From assembly GCA_039183635.1 (NCBI GenBank), contig JBCDBL010000095.1, forward strand, positions 1 through 17,124: a stretch of 17,124 nt of DNA. The letters run 5' to 3'. A program made the position numbers and the translations under genes. Under the pieces are notes generated by a model. That model saw only the letters and a list, made by a program, of their open reading frames with translations. It had not been told where the DNA came from and did no database searches. Positions 1 to 6,427 of the stretch are shown here, in pieces (position 1 is the stretch's first letter; each line of letters starts with the position of its first letter). This DNA comes from JBCDBL01 sp039183635. Lineage in GTDB: Bacteria; Pseudomonadota; Alphaproteobacteria; Caulobacterales; Parvularculaceae.

Positions 1-57
1 CAAAACCTCAGAAAGCTCGCAAAGCTCCGTCCACTCACCGCCGCAACGGAGGCGTGA
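1..57 (+). CDS. IS1182-like transposase, C-terminal end (cut by window edge)
   Basis: Frame 1 reads QNLRKLAKLRPLTAATEA and stops at TGA 55-57. The phrase AQNLRKLAKL close to the C-terminus is typical of IS1182-family DDE transposases. The start and catalytic domain lie outside the window, so intactness cannot be judged. The following terminal repeat at 111-128 supports the reading. Another frame stays open across this region and into 389, but its product crosses the IS end and does not look like a protein. Confidence 0.7.
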   Translation, partial: QNLRKLAKLRPLTAATEA

Positions 58-110
58 AAGCGGAAAAGCTGGCGGCGCACAACGAAAATGCAACTCCAAA
101 AGCCGACTTC

Positions 111-128
111 TTCAACACAATCCGCCAA
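111..128 (-). repeat. IS terminal inverted repeat (left-hand copy)
   Basis: The minus strand reads TTGGCGGATTGTGTTGAA, identical over 18 bases to plus-strand 16978-16995. It marks the outer right boundary of the left IS copy. Beyond the 18 bases the two sequences diverge but stay loosely similar (a GAAG-TC then TTTT pattern), as expected for the two different ends of one IS type. Confidence 0.8.
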
Positions 129-178
129 GAGCAGACGTTAGCGGTCAACTACTGTTACTTCAAAGATTGCCTCGGAGT

Positions 179-589
179 TCAATTGTTAATGTTTCTATTT
201 GCGCCATACACCCAGCCGGCAACATACCCGGCAATTAACGCCGGGACCGCGAATATGAATGCGAATAACCCAGAACCAATGAGGCCCACAATTGCAAAAG
301 TTCTCGCATATTGTTTCTTCGATCCACAATTGGGCATGAAGAATTTGTCAACGAAAACTGCGCCAATACTGCCAACTACCAGCGAGTAGATAGCAGCAAT
401 TCCCCCAAATGCTGCAAAACCTAAAAATGCATCTACGGACATCCATTCGGTAAAATCTATCGACAAGCTACGTCCAGCTTTCAGGTCAAAGACCAACATG
501 GTGAGCATAGATTGGATTGGTAGGGTGACCGTGTAGATGGGAATCGTGACAGTTGCAGCTAAAAGCACAGACTTGAAAAAGTTCAGCAT
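179..589 (-). CDS. Small hypothetical multi-pass membrane protein
   Basis: I do not recognise this 136-residue protein. It has three strongly hydrophobic blocks: near residues 5-32, 52-77 and 97-128 of the chosen form. The last is long enough for two helices, so three or four membrane passes are likely. The middle is short and polar (around CGSKKQ). I chose ATG 587-589 (MLNFFKS) because GGGAAA lies just upstream; a TTG at 607 would add six residues. It stands alone between an IS end and a gene-poor stretch, and its sequence is visibly more A/T rich than the core of the window, which suggests acquired DNA. No catalytic motif is visible. Confidence 0.65.
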   Translation of the reverse strand: MLNFFKSVLLAATVTIPIYTVTLPIQSMLTMLVFDLKAGRSLSIDFTEWMSVDAFLGFAAFGGIAAIYSLVVGSIGAVFVDKFFMPNCGSKKQYARTFAIVGLIGSGLFAFIFAVPALIAGYVAGWVYGANRNINN

Positions 590-727
590 TCGATTTCCCG
601 TGGTCAATCAACTAATCAAATACTGCAAATTCAGGTGGATAGGGCAACATTGTCCGCATTGGGCCACAAGCAGTCCTAGTGCCAGCCGCATTTGATATTC
701 GTAGTGCGGAATCGCAAGGACATCAGA

Positions 728-859
728 TTAAGCATCCAAGTCTTTCGACCAGCGCTCCAATTCGTCCCAAAATTTCTCGAACTTTTGTGCGTTTTGGTCC
801 CGCGTGCACCTTGGATCTGCGCCCGAATGTCGCTTTAGGGTTTGTTTAATCGCAATCAC
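728..859 (-). CDS. Possible micro-ORF, 43 codons
   Basis: A GTG at 857-859 opens a frame that ends at TAA 728-730. Its tail FEKFWDELERWSKDLDA is a charged amphipathic helix, and the composition looks more protein-like than chance. An in-frame stop occurs shortly upstream, so it is not the obvious tail of a longer gene. There is no clear Shine-Dalgarno site; a 7-bp hairpin (860-878) sits immediately before the GTG. It could be a remnant of a longer gene with a lost N-terminus. Function unknown and existence uncertain. Confidence 0.22.
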   Translation of the reverse strand: MIAIKQTLKRHSGADPRCTRDQNAQKFEKFWDELERWSKDLDA

Positions 860-903
860 AAGGCATTCTTTATGCCTTTATTTCTAAGTGTGTCTGTTGC
901 GCA

Positions 904-927
904 GTTTTTGGATGAGGAACCAAAAAC
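904..927. repeat. 8-bp perfect inverted repeat downstream of the DUF427 gene
   Basis: GTTTTTGG (904-911) and CCAAAAAC (920-927) are perfect complements around an 8-base loop. It lies 27 bases past the stop codon of the minus-strand operon. It could end transcription of that operon, but a proper T tract after the stem is missing, so it is given as a repeat only. Confidence 0.4.
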
Positions 928-953
928 CGGTGACCCCTTTTGCGCGACACGCG

Positions 954-1355
954 TTAGGCGCCGCCCTCGCACACCGTGACATGCGCCGGGTCGAAGGCAA
1001 TGCGCCCTGCGAGCGCGGCCGCGAACGCAAAAGGCGTTTCATAGGACCAGGCGAGCGCGGCCTCTTCCCCCGCAGCGCGCCAGTAGGTAGCCTCGCCTTT
1101 GAGCGGGCAATGGGTTTTCGTCACTGGGGCCTCTTCCAGAGCGCCGACAATATCTGTTTTGGGAATGTAGAGCAGGGGATCGTAAAGGTCCCGCCCGACC
1201 TCCAGAAGCCGGAGGGCGTTTTGCGTTCTCGCAAGAACCGTCCCGCCGCGGGACACCGTCACGAGACGCGAAACCGGCTTTAACCGCATAAAATGGCGGG
1301 GGTTATCGGGGTTGCAGATCGCCCCCTCAATGATTGCCGCAACAGGATCCGTCAA
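954..1355 (-). CDS. DUF427 domain protein
   Basis: The protein matches the DUF427 family in overall layout: NPDNPRHFMRLKPV near the N-terminus, RLLEVGRDLYDPLLYIP in the middle, THCPLKGEATYW, and WSYETPFAFAAALAGRIAFDP near the end. The family is small, single-domain and of unknown biochemical role. Start choice is uncertain. The frame has no ATG near its beginning. TTG at 1353-1355 gives MTDPVAAIIEGA, which resembles family N-termini and has GAGG eight bases upstream; TTG at 1383-1385 would add ten residues (143 in all) and sit eight bases after the preceding stop codon. It is the third gene of an operon with DUF3088 and HxlR-type genes. Confidence 0.85.
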   Translation of the reverse strand: MTDPVAAIIEGAICNPDNPRHFMRLKPVSRLVTVSRGGTVLARTQNALRLLEVGRDLYDPLLYIPKTDIVGALEEAPVTKTHCPLKGEATYWRAAGEEAALAWSYETPFAFAAALAGRIAFDPAHVTVCEGGA

Positions 1356-1393
1356 CGTATTCGCCTCGTCTTCGTCCTTGAACAATACTCTGT

Positions 1394-1756
1394 TTACGAA
1401 TTACGCGGCCAGGGCGTTCCATAACGGTGGTTGAAATACTTCGCGATATCGCGCGCATTGTCGAGAAAGCGATAGTCGCCGCTGGTTTTTACATTGGCGC
1501 TTTCCCCGGCGTCGGCGCCCGGCGCAAGAACAAGGGTCGGGCAGTTCTGATGCTCCTCGCCGAGCATCGCCGCCATGTCGGCGCGAGGCCGCGCCAAGGG
1601 CTGATAGTGAATGTCGAGCGCCTCTTTAATGGCCGGAAAGTAGCTCAGTACACCCCATATCTCAGCGCATTCCGGGCAGAACTCCCGGCGCGGCCCGCCC
1701 GACGCCTCCGGCTCTTCAAACCCCGGCGCCAGCAAAAACAACACATCCCGCGTCAT
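1394..1756 (-). CDS. DUF3088 thioredoxin-like protein
   Basis: A 120-residue protein starting MTRDVLFLLAPGFEEP, a hallmark opening of the DUF3088 family, followed by FCPECAEIWGVLSYFP. The CPEC (Cys27, Cys30) sits where thioredoxin-fold proteins carry their CxxC pair. A third Cys occurs in NCPTLVL, in the position of the cis-Pro strand. A redox or thiol-sensing role is inferred, not shown. The start is fixed by an ATGA overlap with the upstream HxlR-type gene (TCAT on the plus strand at 1753-1756), which implies translational coupling; a start six codons earlier is possible but less likely. Confidence 0.85.
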   Translation of the reverse strand: MTRDVLFLLAPGFEEPEASGGPRREFCPECAEIWGVLSYFPAIKEALDIHYQPLARPRADMAAMLGEEHQNCPTLVLAPGADAGESANVKTSGDYRFLDNARDIAKYFNHRYGTPWPRNS

Positions 1757-2067
1757 CCGTATTTCGCTCCCCAATCGCGCATGGCCGTGATGACACCGTT
1801 CATTTTTTTCCCTTTCTTTGTGAGCACATAGGCCGCTCTTGGCGGATGGTCTTCGTAAAACTCGCGCTCGACGATGCCTGCGTCCTCCAGCATTTTCAGC
1901 CGGTTCGACAAGGTCGTCGGCGCAATCCCGTCAAGCGCATCCTGCAGGTCCTGAAAGCGCCGCGCGCCATGGGCCAGAAGCTCGCCCATGATCTGCGCCG
2001 TCCAGCGTGACCCGATGATCATCGCCGTGCGCGTAATCGGGCATAAGGGCGGCATGGAACTCTTCAT
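1753..2067 (-). CDS. HxlR-family winged-helix transcription regulator
   Basis: 104 residues with the HxlR layout: CPITRTAMIIGSRWTAQIMGEL (the conserved C-P-[IV] opening and the G-W-T/I-L helix), ARRFQDLQDALDGIAPTTLSNRLKMLEDAGIVER (helix-turn-helix with recognition helix TTLSNRLKML) and PPRAAYVLTKKG (the wing). Cys9 is the residue that senses thiol-reactive or oxidising signals in some HxlR proteins such as YodB and HypR. ATG 2065-2067 is chosen because homologues begin a few residues before the Cys; the frame stays open upstream to 2130. It heads an operon with DUF3088 and DUF427 genes and is divergent from a MAPEG gene, which it probably controls together with itself. Confidence 0.9.
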   Translation of the reverse strand: MKSSMPPLCPITRTAMIIGSRWTAQIMGELLAHGARRFQDLQDALDGIAPTTLSNRLKMLEDAGIVEREFYEDHPPRAAYVLTKKGKKMNGVITAMRDWGAKYG

Positions 2068-2068
2068 G

Positions 2069-2085
2069 ACGGTTCTTCTAACCGT
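2069..2085 (-). promoter_or_regulatory. Hairpin or operator over the hxlR-type ribosome binding site
   Basis: ACGGTT (2069-2074) and AACCGT (2080-2085) are perfect complements around a 5-base spacer. In the minus-strand mRNA the loop is AGAAG, the only Shine-Dalgarno-like stretch before the ATG, and the stem ends one base before the start codon. It could hide the ribosome binding site as RNA, or be a DNA operator for autoregulation. Only the symmetry is seen; the role is inferred. Confidence 0.4.
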
Positions 2086-2215
2086 TTCCAGGTGACGTGA
2101 AAACCGGCTTGCGGACGCAGAACACGTCAAAACGGGCAGGGCGCATGTCGGACCGCATCACAGGCATGATCTTGGTGAGATCTTGGCGCGCACCTTTTTC
2201 GGCGCCTGGAAGGCC

Positions 2216-2244
2216 TTGCTCTATAGGTGAATAGTAACTATGAT
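2216..2244 (+). promoter_or_regulatory. Candidate sigma-70 promoter of the MAPEG gene
   Basis: TTGCTC (2216-2221), a 17-base spacer, then TATGAT (2239-2244) form a good housekeeping-type promoter. The transcript would start near 2251 and run about 25 bases before the MAPEG start at 2277. The -10 box lies inside the inverted repeat at 2233-2257. Confidence 0.55.
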
Positions 2245-2257
2245 TTTTGTAGTTAGT
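2233..2257. promoter_or_regulatory. Candidate HxlR-type operator overlapping the MAPEG promoter
   Basis: AGTAACTA (2233-2240) and TAGTTAGT (2250-2257) are inverted copies with one mismatch in eight, nine bases apart. The left arm overlaps the -10 box and the right arm covers the likely transcription start. HxlR-type dimers are known to bind inverted repeats with AGTA/TACT-like or GTAAC-like half sites, and the regulator gene is divergent at 2067, so repression of the MAPEG gene is the simplest reading. Confidence 0.5.
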
Positions 2258-2276
2258 GTTACGGAAAGACAATCCA

Positions 2277-2672
2277 ATGACCCCAGAACTTGAAGCGCTC
2301 TTCGCCGCGACAGCGATCCTCCTCATCGTGCTGGCCGTACAGGGCGCGCTGACGCCCGTGAAACAGGGCCTGAAATGGGGCCTTGGCCCGCGCGATGAGC
2401 CACGCGATCTATCGGTCCTGCAGGGGCGCGCCGCTCGTGTCGTCGCCAACCATATGGAAGCGATGGCGCTTTTCACGCCGCTCGCGCTGATCGTTCACCT
2501 CGGCGATCTGTCGTCGGGCCTCACCGCTGCGGGCGCATGGATTTTCGTCGCGGCGCGCGCCCTCTTCGCGCTCGTCTATCTCATGGGCGTTCCCGTTGTG
2601 CGCAGTCTTGTCTGGGGCGTTGGCGTCGCCGGCCTCCTCATGGTGGCCACGCCGATCGTCAGCGCCATCTGA
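2277..2672 (+). CDS. MAPEG family membrane protein
   Basis: 131 residues with four hydrophobic segments (about 3-22, 58-76, 81-103 and 107-131). Family signs are GPRDEP then GRAARVVANHMEAMALFTPLALIVH, the conserved R-x2-R-x2-N-x2-E region of MAPEG proteins (membrane-associated proteins in eicosanoid and glutathione metabolism), which places the Arg, Asn and Glu that contact glutathione in characterised members. Bacterial members often lack a proven reaction. ATG 2277 is chosen over the earlier GTG at 2256 because GGAAAG lies upstream and the GTG sits inside the operator. Divergent from the HxlR operon; a link to thiol or electrophile stress is plausible but inferred. Confidence 0.88.
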   Translation: MTPELEALFAATAILLIVLAVQGALTPVKQGLKWGLGPRDEPRDLSVLQGRAARVVANHMEAMALFTPLALIVHLGDLSSGLTAAGAWIFVAARALFALVYLMGVPVVRSLVWGVGVAGLLMVATPIVSAI

Positions 2673-2741
2673 GGTCCCTCGCCAGGCGGGCCGGAGAACG
2701 CCGGCGTCGCTATGGCGAATCGTGTGCACGCCGCCGCGCAA

Positions 2742-2760
2742 CCGGCTGCCGGCTTTTTTT
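2742..2760 (+). terminator. Weak intrinsic terminator after the MAPEG gene
   Basis: CCGG-CTG-CCGG (2742-2752) is followed by seven T residues (2754-2760). The stem is only four G/C pairs, so this is a marginal terminator, but its place 70 bases after the MAPEG stop and before the next gene fits. Confidence 0.45.
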
Positions 2761-2818
2761 AGTTTGAGGACGGACAGAACGATTGCGTTGCGCGCCGTTA
2801 CGGCTATGGTGCGCCGCA

Positions 2819-4111
2819 ATGGCTCTCACTCCCTCCCTTTCGATCTTTCGTCATCGGGGCTACCGGCATTTCTGGCTTGGCCGCCAACTCGTTTCTGCGT
2901 CGCGCCAGATGATCGCCGTCGCCATCGGCTGGCAGGTCTATGACCTTGCGCGCGAAACCCGCTCCATCGAGGAATCGGCCTTTTTGCTCGGCATGGTCGG
3001 GCTGACGCAGTTTCTGCCGGTGTTTCTTCTTTCCCTCGTCGGCGGTCAGGCGGCGGATCGGTTTAACCGCAAAATCATCCTTGTTGTTTCGACCCTGGCG
3101 CGGATTTCAGCCGTGGTCGGACTTTTCTTCGCATCAGGGGCGCCGACGCATATTGCGCTGCCGTCGATTTTCGCCGCCGCCGCGATCATGGGATGCGTCA
3201 ACGCCTTCACACCGGCCGCGGCCAATGCGCTTTATCCGCGCCTCGTGCCGCGCGAAGAACTGACACAGGCGATCGCATGGAACTCCCTCGGGTTTCAAAG
3301 CGCGGCGCTCTTGGGCCCGGCGCTGGGCGGCTTTTTATATGTCGGCGGGCCGCAGGTCGTTTACGGCGTCGCGGCGCTCGTCAATCTCGCGGCTGTCGTC
3401 AGCTTTGCAATCATGGACGCACCGAAACACGAGCCGCTCAAGAATGCGCGCTCCCTCGCCATGATTATGGACGGGCTGCGCTATCTCCGCGACAACAAAA
3501 TTGTCCTGGGCGCAATCACCCTCGACCTCGTCGTTGTCTTCTTCGGCGGCGTGACGGCGCTGTTGCCGGTCTTTGCGCGCGACATCCTCCATGTGGGCGC
3601 GTTGGAGCTTGGCTGGCTGCGCGCAGCGCCGGCGATGGGCGCAGCGTGTGTCGCTTATATGCTGGCCTCACGGCCCTTTGCGCGGCATGTCGGCGGCTGG
3701 CTTTTGTGCGCCATCGCCGTTTATGGCGCAGGGCTTTTGGGCTTCGCCCTCTCCACGGTCTTCTGGCTATCCATGGCCGCGCTCGCCATTACGGGCGCCG
3801 CCGACATGATCTCGGTGTTCGTGCGCCAGTCGCTCATTCAGCTGGCGACGCCGGACGCCATGCGCGGGCGGGTCTCAGCCGTTTCATTCATCTTCATATC
3901 CGGCTCGAACGAACTCGGCGAATTCGAGAGCGGCGTCGCCGCGCGAATTTTGGGGCCTGTCGGCGCAGTCATCATGGGTGCGGGCGTCGCCATCGGCGCG
4001 GCCCTGACATGGCCGCGGCTCTTCCCGCAACTTTCAAAAACCGACCGCTTTGAAGACGCCGCAGCCCCCGTGACCGCGCAGCGTGGAACGGACAGCACGT
4101 TAACCAATTAA
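2819..4111 (+). CDS. MFS transporter, EntS/MFS_3-like exporter
   Basis: 430 residues, mostly hydrophobic, with about 12 membrane segments. The opening LSIFRHRGYRHFWLGRQLVS is typical of the MFS_3 (enterobactin-exporter-like) subgroup. The MFS motif A appears between helices 2 and 3 as GGQAADRFNRK (residues 75-85). The second half repeats the fold, with DAMRGRVSAVSFIFISGSNELGEFESG near the loop 10-11 region, also typical. The substrate is not predictable; relatives export siderophores or drugs. ATG 2819 gives the family N-terminus; a TTG at 2783 would add 12 unlikely residues. No strong Shine-Dalgarno site is visible. It stands alone after a weak terminator. Confidence 0.88.
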   Translation: MALTPSLSIFRHRGYRHFWLGRQLVSASRQMIAVAIGWQVYDLARETRSIEESAFLLGMVGLTQFLPVFLLSLVGGQAADRFNRKIILVVSTLARISAVVGLFFASGAPTHIALPSIFAAAAIMGCVNAFTPAAANALYPRLVPREELTQAIAWNSLGFQSAALLGPALGGFLYVGGPQVVYGVAALVNLAAVVSFAIMDAPKHEPLKNARSLAMIMDGLRYLRDNKIVLGAITLDLVVVFFGGVTALLPVFARDILHVGALELGWLRAAPAMGAACVAYMLASRPFARHVGGWLLCAIAVYGAGLLGFALSTVFWLSMAALAITGAADMISVFVRQSLIQLATPDAMRGRVSAVSFIFISGSNELGEFESGVAARILGPVGAVIMGAGVAIGAALTWPRLFPQLSKTDRFEDAAAPVTAQRGTDSTLTN

Positions 4112-4245
4112 CGATGATCGCATAAGGGCGCTGGGAAAAACTTGCGCCGACTACGGATAAATACGCCCGTAATTGTGAAAATATATACGAAATTCTCATG
4201 CTTTGCGGCCATACCGGTTTGGTTAGAAACCGGTCGATTAACTCT

Positions 4246-6372
4246 ATGATCCCTGCGACGCTGCATCCATTTGAACAGGAGCGCCTTGAGGCGCTGCGCA
4301 GCCTGAAGCTGCTTGATACGGCCCCGGAGGAGGCGTTCGACGCCCTGACCCGATGCGCCGCGGACGGTGCGGACGCCCCTATCGCGCTTGTCTCGCTGGT
4401 CGATGAAGATCGCCAGTGGTTCAAATCGAAGGTCGGCCTCGACGCCTGCGAAACGCCGCGGAAATACGCATTCTGCGCCCATGCCATCCTTAACGACACG
4501 ACCCTTGTCGTCGACGATTCAGAGGCCGATCCGCGCTTCTGCGACAACCCGCTTGTGGTTAACGCGCCGTTCGTAAAAGCTTATGCTGGCGCGCCCATCA
4601 AGGACAGGGACGGCGCCCCGCTCGGCACGCTCTGCGTCATCGACAATGCGCCGCGCACATGGTCGCGCGCGCAAATCAGTCAACTTGAAAACCTGGCGCA
4701 CGCCGTAAGCGCGGTCATCGCCTTACGCCAGGATCGTAATGACGTGGCGCAGGACGCTGCGGCGCTCGCAACCAGCCTTGAAGAAATGCAGGCCCTTGTC
4801 GATGAAATCGGCGCCCTGTCGGGCGTCGGCGGCTGGTCTTTAAACCTTGAAAACTCGACCGTCGCCTGGAGCGACGAGACGCGGAAAATTCACGACGTCG
4901 ACGACGATTACGTCCCCAATCTTGAAACCGCTTTGAACTTCTATGAGCCGGAAGCCCGCGAGGAAGTGAGCGCGGTCATCGACAACGCTCTTAAAACGGG
5001 AACGGGCTGGGACTTTACGCTCCCTATACGGACCGCCAAGGGGCAAAAGATCTGGGTCCGCGCCGTGGGGCGCACAATCTTGGAAAATGGTCGGGCGCGC
5101 AAAGTGGTCGGGTCCTTCCAGGACGTCACCCTGCAGACCGCGCGCGAACTTGAACTGCAATCGGCGCGCGACGCCGCCCAGCAGGCAAGCACGGCGAAAA
5201 CAGCCTTTCTCGCCAATATGAGCCATGAAATCCGCACGCCTCTGAACGGCGTCCTCGCCCTCATTGATGTTCTGCGCAAGGGCCATCTATCGGATGAACA
5301 GCGTCAGATCCTCGGCATTATGAAATCGTCGGGCGATACATTAATTCGTATATTGACGGATTTTCTCGACGTATCGAAAGCCGAAGCCGGCAAGATGGAC
5401 CTCATCGAACAGGAGTTCGATCTGGAGCGGATCATCCATGCCGCTGCTTACACCCATAGCGGCGCGGCCGCCAACAAGGACATTCTTTTTTCCACTCAGG
5501 TCGACGACGCCGCCAAAGGCTGCTGGCGAGGCGATCCGGTGCGCATCAGCCAGATCGTTTCAAACCTCGTTTCCAACGCCGTCAAATTCACCAAGGCCGG
5601 CTCGGTCTGCGTGAATGCGAGCGCCCATGACGGCGATAAGGGCGAGCCCCAGATCGTCATCCGCATCTCCGATACGGGCATCGGCTTCGACGAGGCGACG
5701 GCGGAACGCATTTTTGAAAAGTTCGAGCAAGCAGATGAGACGATTACGCGCGAGTTCGGCGGCACGGGCCTCGGTCTCGCCATCTGCCGCAGCCTTGCAC
5801 GGCGCATGGGCGGGGACGTTACGGCGACATCAACGCCCGGCGCCGGCAGCGTTTTCACCGTCGTCATCCCGCTCGCAAAAGTATCGCAGCAGGACTGCGC
5901 CGCCGCCGGCCTGCCATGCATGCCCGCCGAAGAAGAGGCCGATTGCGCGAGCGCCGAACCGAGCGCCTTCCCGCGGCGCCTGACCATTCTGCTCGCCGAA
6001 GATCACATCGTGAACCAGCAAGTAACGCAATTCGCGCTGTCAGATATTCCGCATACGCTGACAATCGTCGCAGACGGCGAACACGCGATTGAAGCGGCGC
6101 GGAAAACCGCCTTTGACGTGATCCTGATGGACATGGAAATGCCGAACACAGACGGGATCGCGGCGACCCGTGCGATCCGCGCACGCGAGCGCAAGACCGG
6201 CGCGCCGGCGGTTCCCATTTTGATGCTGAGCGCCCACGCTCATGACGAGCACAGAAAAAGGGCGCAAGCGGCGGGCTGCGACGGCTATATCGTCAAACCG
6301 GCCGCACCCGCAAAGCTGCAGGAGCATATCAAACGCGTTCTGGGCGCGCCGCCGCTCGCACAAACTGCCTGA
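4246..6372 (+). CDS. Hybrid sensor histidine kinase: GAF-PAS-HisKA-HATPase-receiver
   Basis: 708 residues, no membrane segment, so a cytosolic sensor. Domains in order: GAF, about 25-162 (LLDTAPEEAFDALTR, QWFKSKVGLDACETPR, GTLCVID); PAS, about 190-305 (ending VGSFQDVTLQ); HisKA, about 319-385, with phospho-acceptor His327 in NMSHEIRTP; HATPase, about 430-555, with the N box SNLVSNAVKF, DTGIGF and GGTGLGLAICRSL; and a C-terminal receiver, about 580-700, with acidic pair Glu585/Asp586, phospho-acceptor Asp629 (LMDMEMP) and Lys684 (IVKP). The start at 4246 (MIPATLHPFEQERL) matches the usual N-terminus of this GAF class; ATG 4198 would add 16 residues. No output domain or cognate regulator is nearby, so a phosphorelay to a distant partner is expected. 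It converges with dnaJ. Confidence 0.92.
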   Translation: MIPATLHPFEQERLEALRSLKLLDTAPEEAFDALTRCAADGADAPIALVSLVDEDRQWFKSKVGLDACETPRKYAFCAHAILNDTTLVVDDSEADPRFCDNPLVVNAPFVKAYAGAPIKDRDGAPLGTLCVIDNAPRTWSRAQISQLENLAHAVSAVIALRQDRNDVAQDAAALATSLEEMQALVDEIGALSGVGGWSLNLENSTVAWSDETRKIHDVDDDYVPNLETALNFYEPEAREEVSAVIDNALKTGTGWDFTLPIRTAKGQKIWVRAVGRTILENGRARKVVGSFQDVTLQTARELELQSARDAAQQASTAKTAFLANMSHEIRTPLNGVLALIDVLRKGHLSDEQRQILGIMKSSGDTLIRILTDFLDVSKAEAGKMDLIEQEFDLERIIHAAAYTHSGAAANKDILFSTQVDDAAKGCWRGDPVRISQIVSNLVSNAVKFTKAGSVCVNASAHDGDKGEPQIVIRISDTGIGFDEATAERIFEKFEQADETITREFGGTGLGLAICRSLARRMGGDVTATSTPGAGSVFTVVIPLAKVSQQDCAAAGLPCMPAEEEADCASAEPSAFPRRLTILLAEDHIVNQQVTQFALSDIPHTLTIVADGEHAIEAARKTAFDVILMDMEMPNTDGIAATRAIRARERKTGAPAVPILMLSAHAHDEHRKRAQAAGCDGYIVKPAAPAKLQEHIKRVLGAPPLAQTA

Positions 6373-6427
6373 CGGCCAACTGTCCCGATGCGGGTAGGCC
6401 CCTGTCTAAAAGGCAGCAAGACGCCGA

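Larger units (their letters stand above)
1..128 (+). mobile_element. Right end of an IS1182-like insertion sequence (partial)
   Basis: The window opens inside an insertion sequence. Positions 1-57 encode a transposase C-terminus, and 71 bases further, at 111-128, lies a terminal repeat that reads TTGGCGGATTGTGTTGAA on the minus strand. The same 18 bases occur on the plus strand at 16978-16995, at the start of a second element with a recognisable transposase start. The pair therefore behaves as the right and left terminal inverted repeats of the same IS type. The element is oriented with its transposase on the plus strand and its outer boundary at about 128. The family assignment (IS1182, formerly grouped with IS5) rests on the protein ends only. 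Confidence 0.75.
608..953. other. Gene-poor, A/T-richer intergenic stretch
   Basis: No convincing long gene lies here. It holds a possible 43-codon minus-strand reading frame (728-859), a small hairpin AAGGCAT/ATGCCTT at 860-878 with a 5-base loop, and a perfect 8-bp inverted repeat at 904-927. It separates the orphan membrane gene from the end of the HxlR operon and marks the change from A/T-richer DNA to the GC-rich core. Confidence 0.6.

Noticed and set aside
54..389. A plus-strand frame of 111 codons at the left edge
   Set aside because: It crosses the IS terminal repeat and then runs antisense to the membrane-protein gene. The frame-1 transposase tail explains positions 1-57 better.
888..1283. 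A 131-codon plus-strand frame opposite the DUF427 gene
   Set aside because: The minus-strand protein shows clear DUF427 motifs; the plus-strand product is basic and featureless.
3193..4053. A 286-codon frame inside the MFS gene
   Set aside because: Arg/Ala-rich out-of-frame translation of the transporter gene, with no domain and no ribosome binding site.
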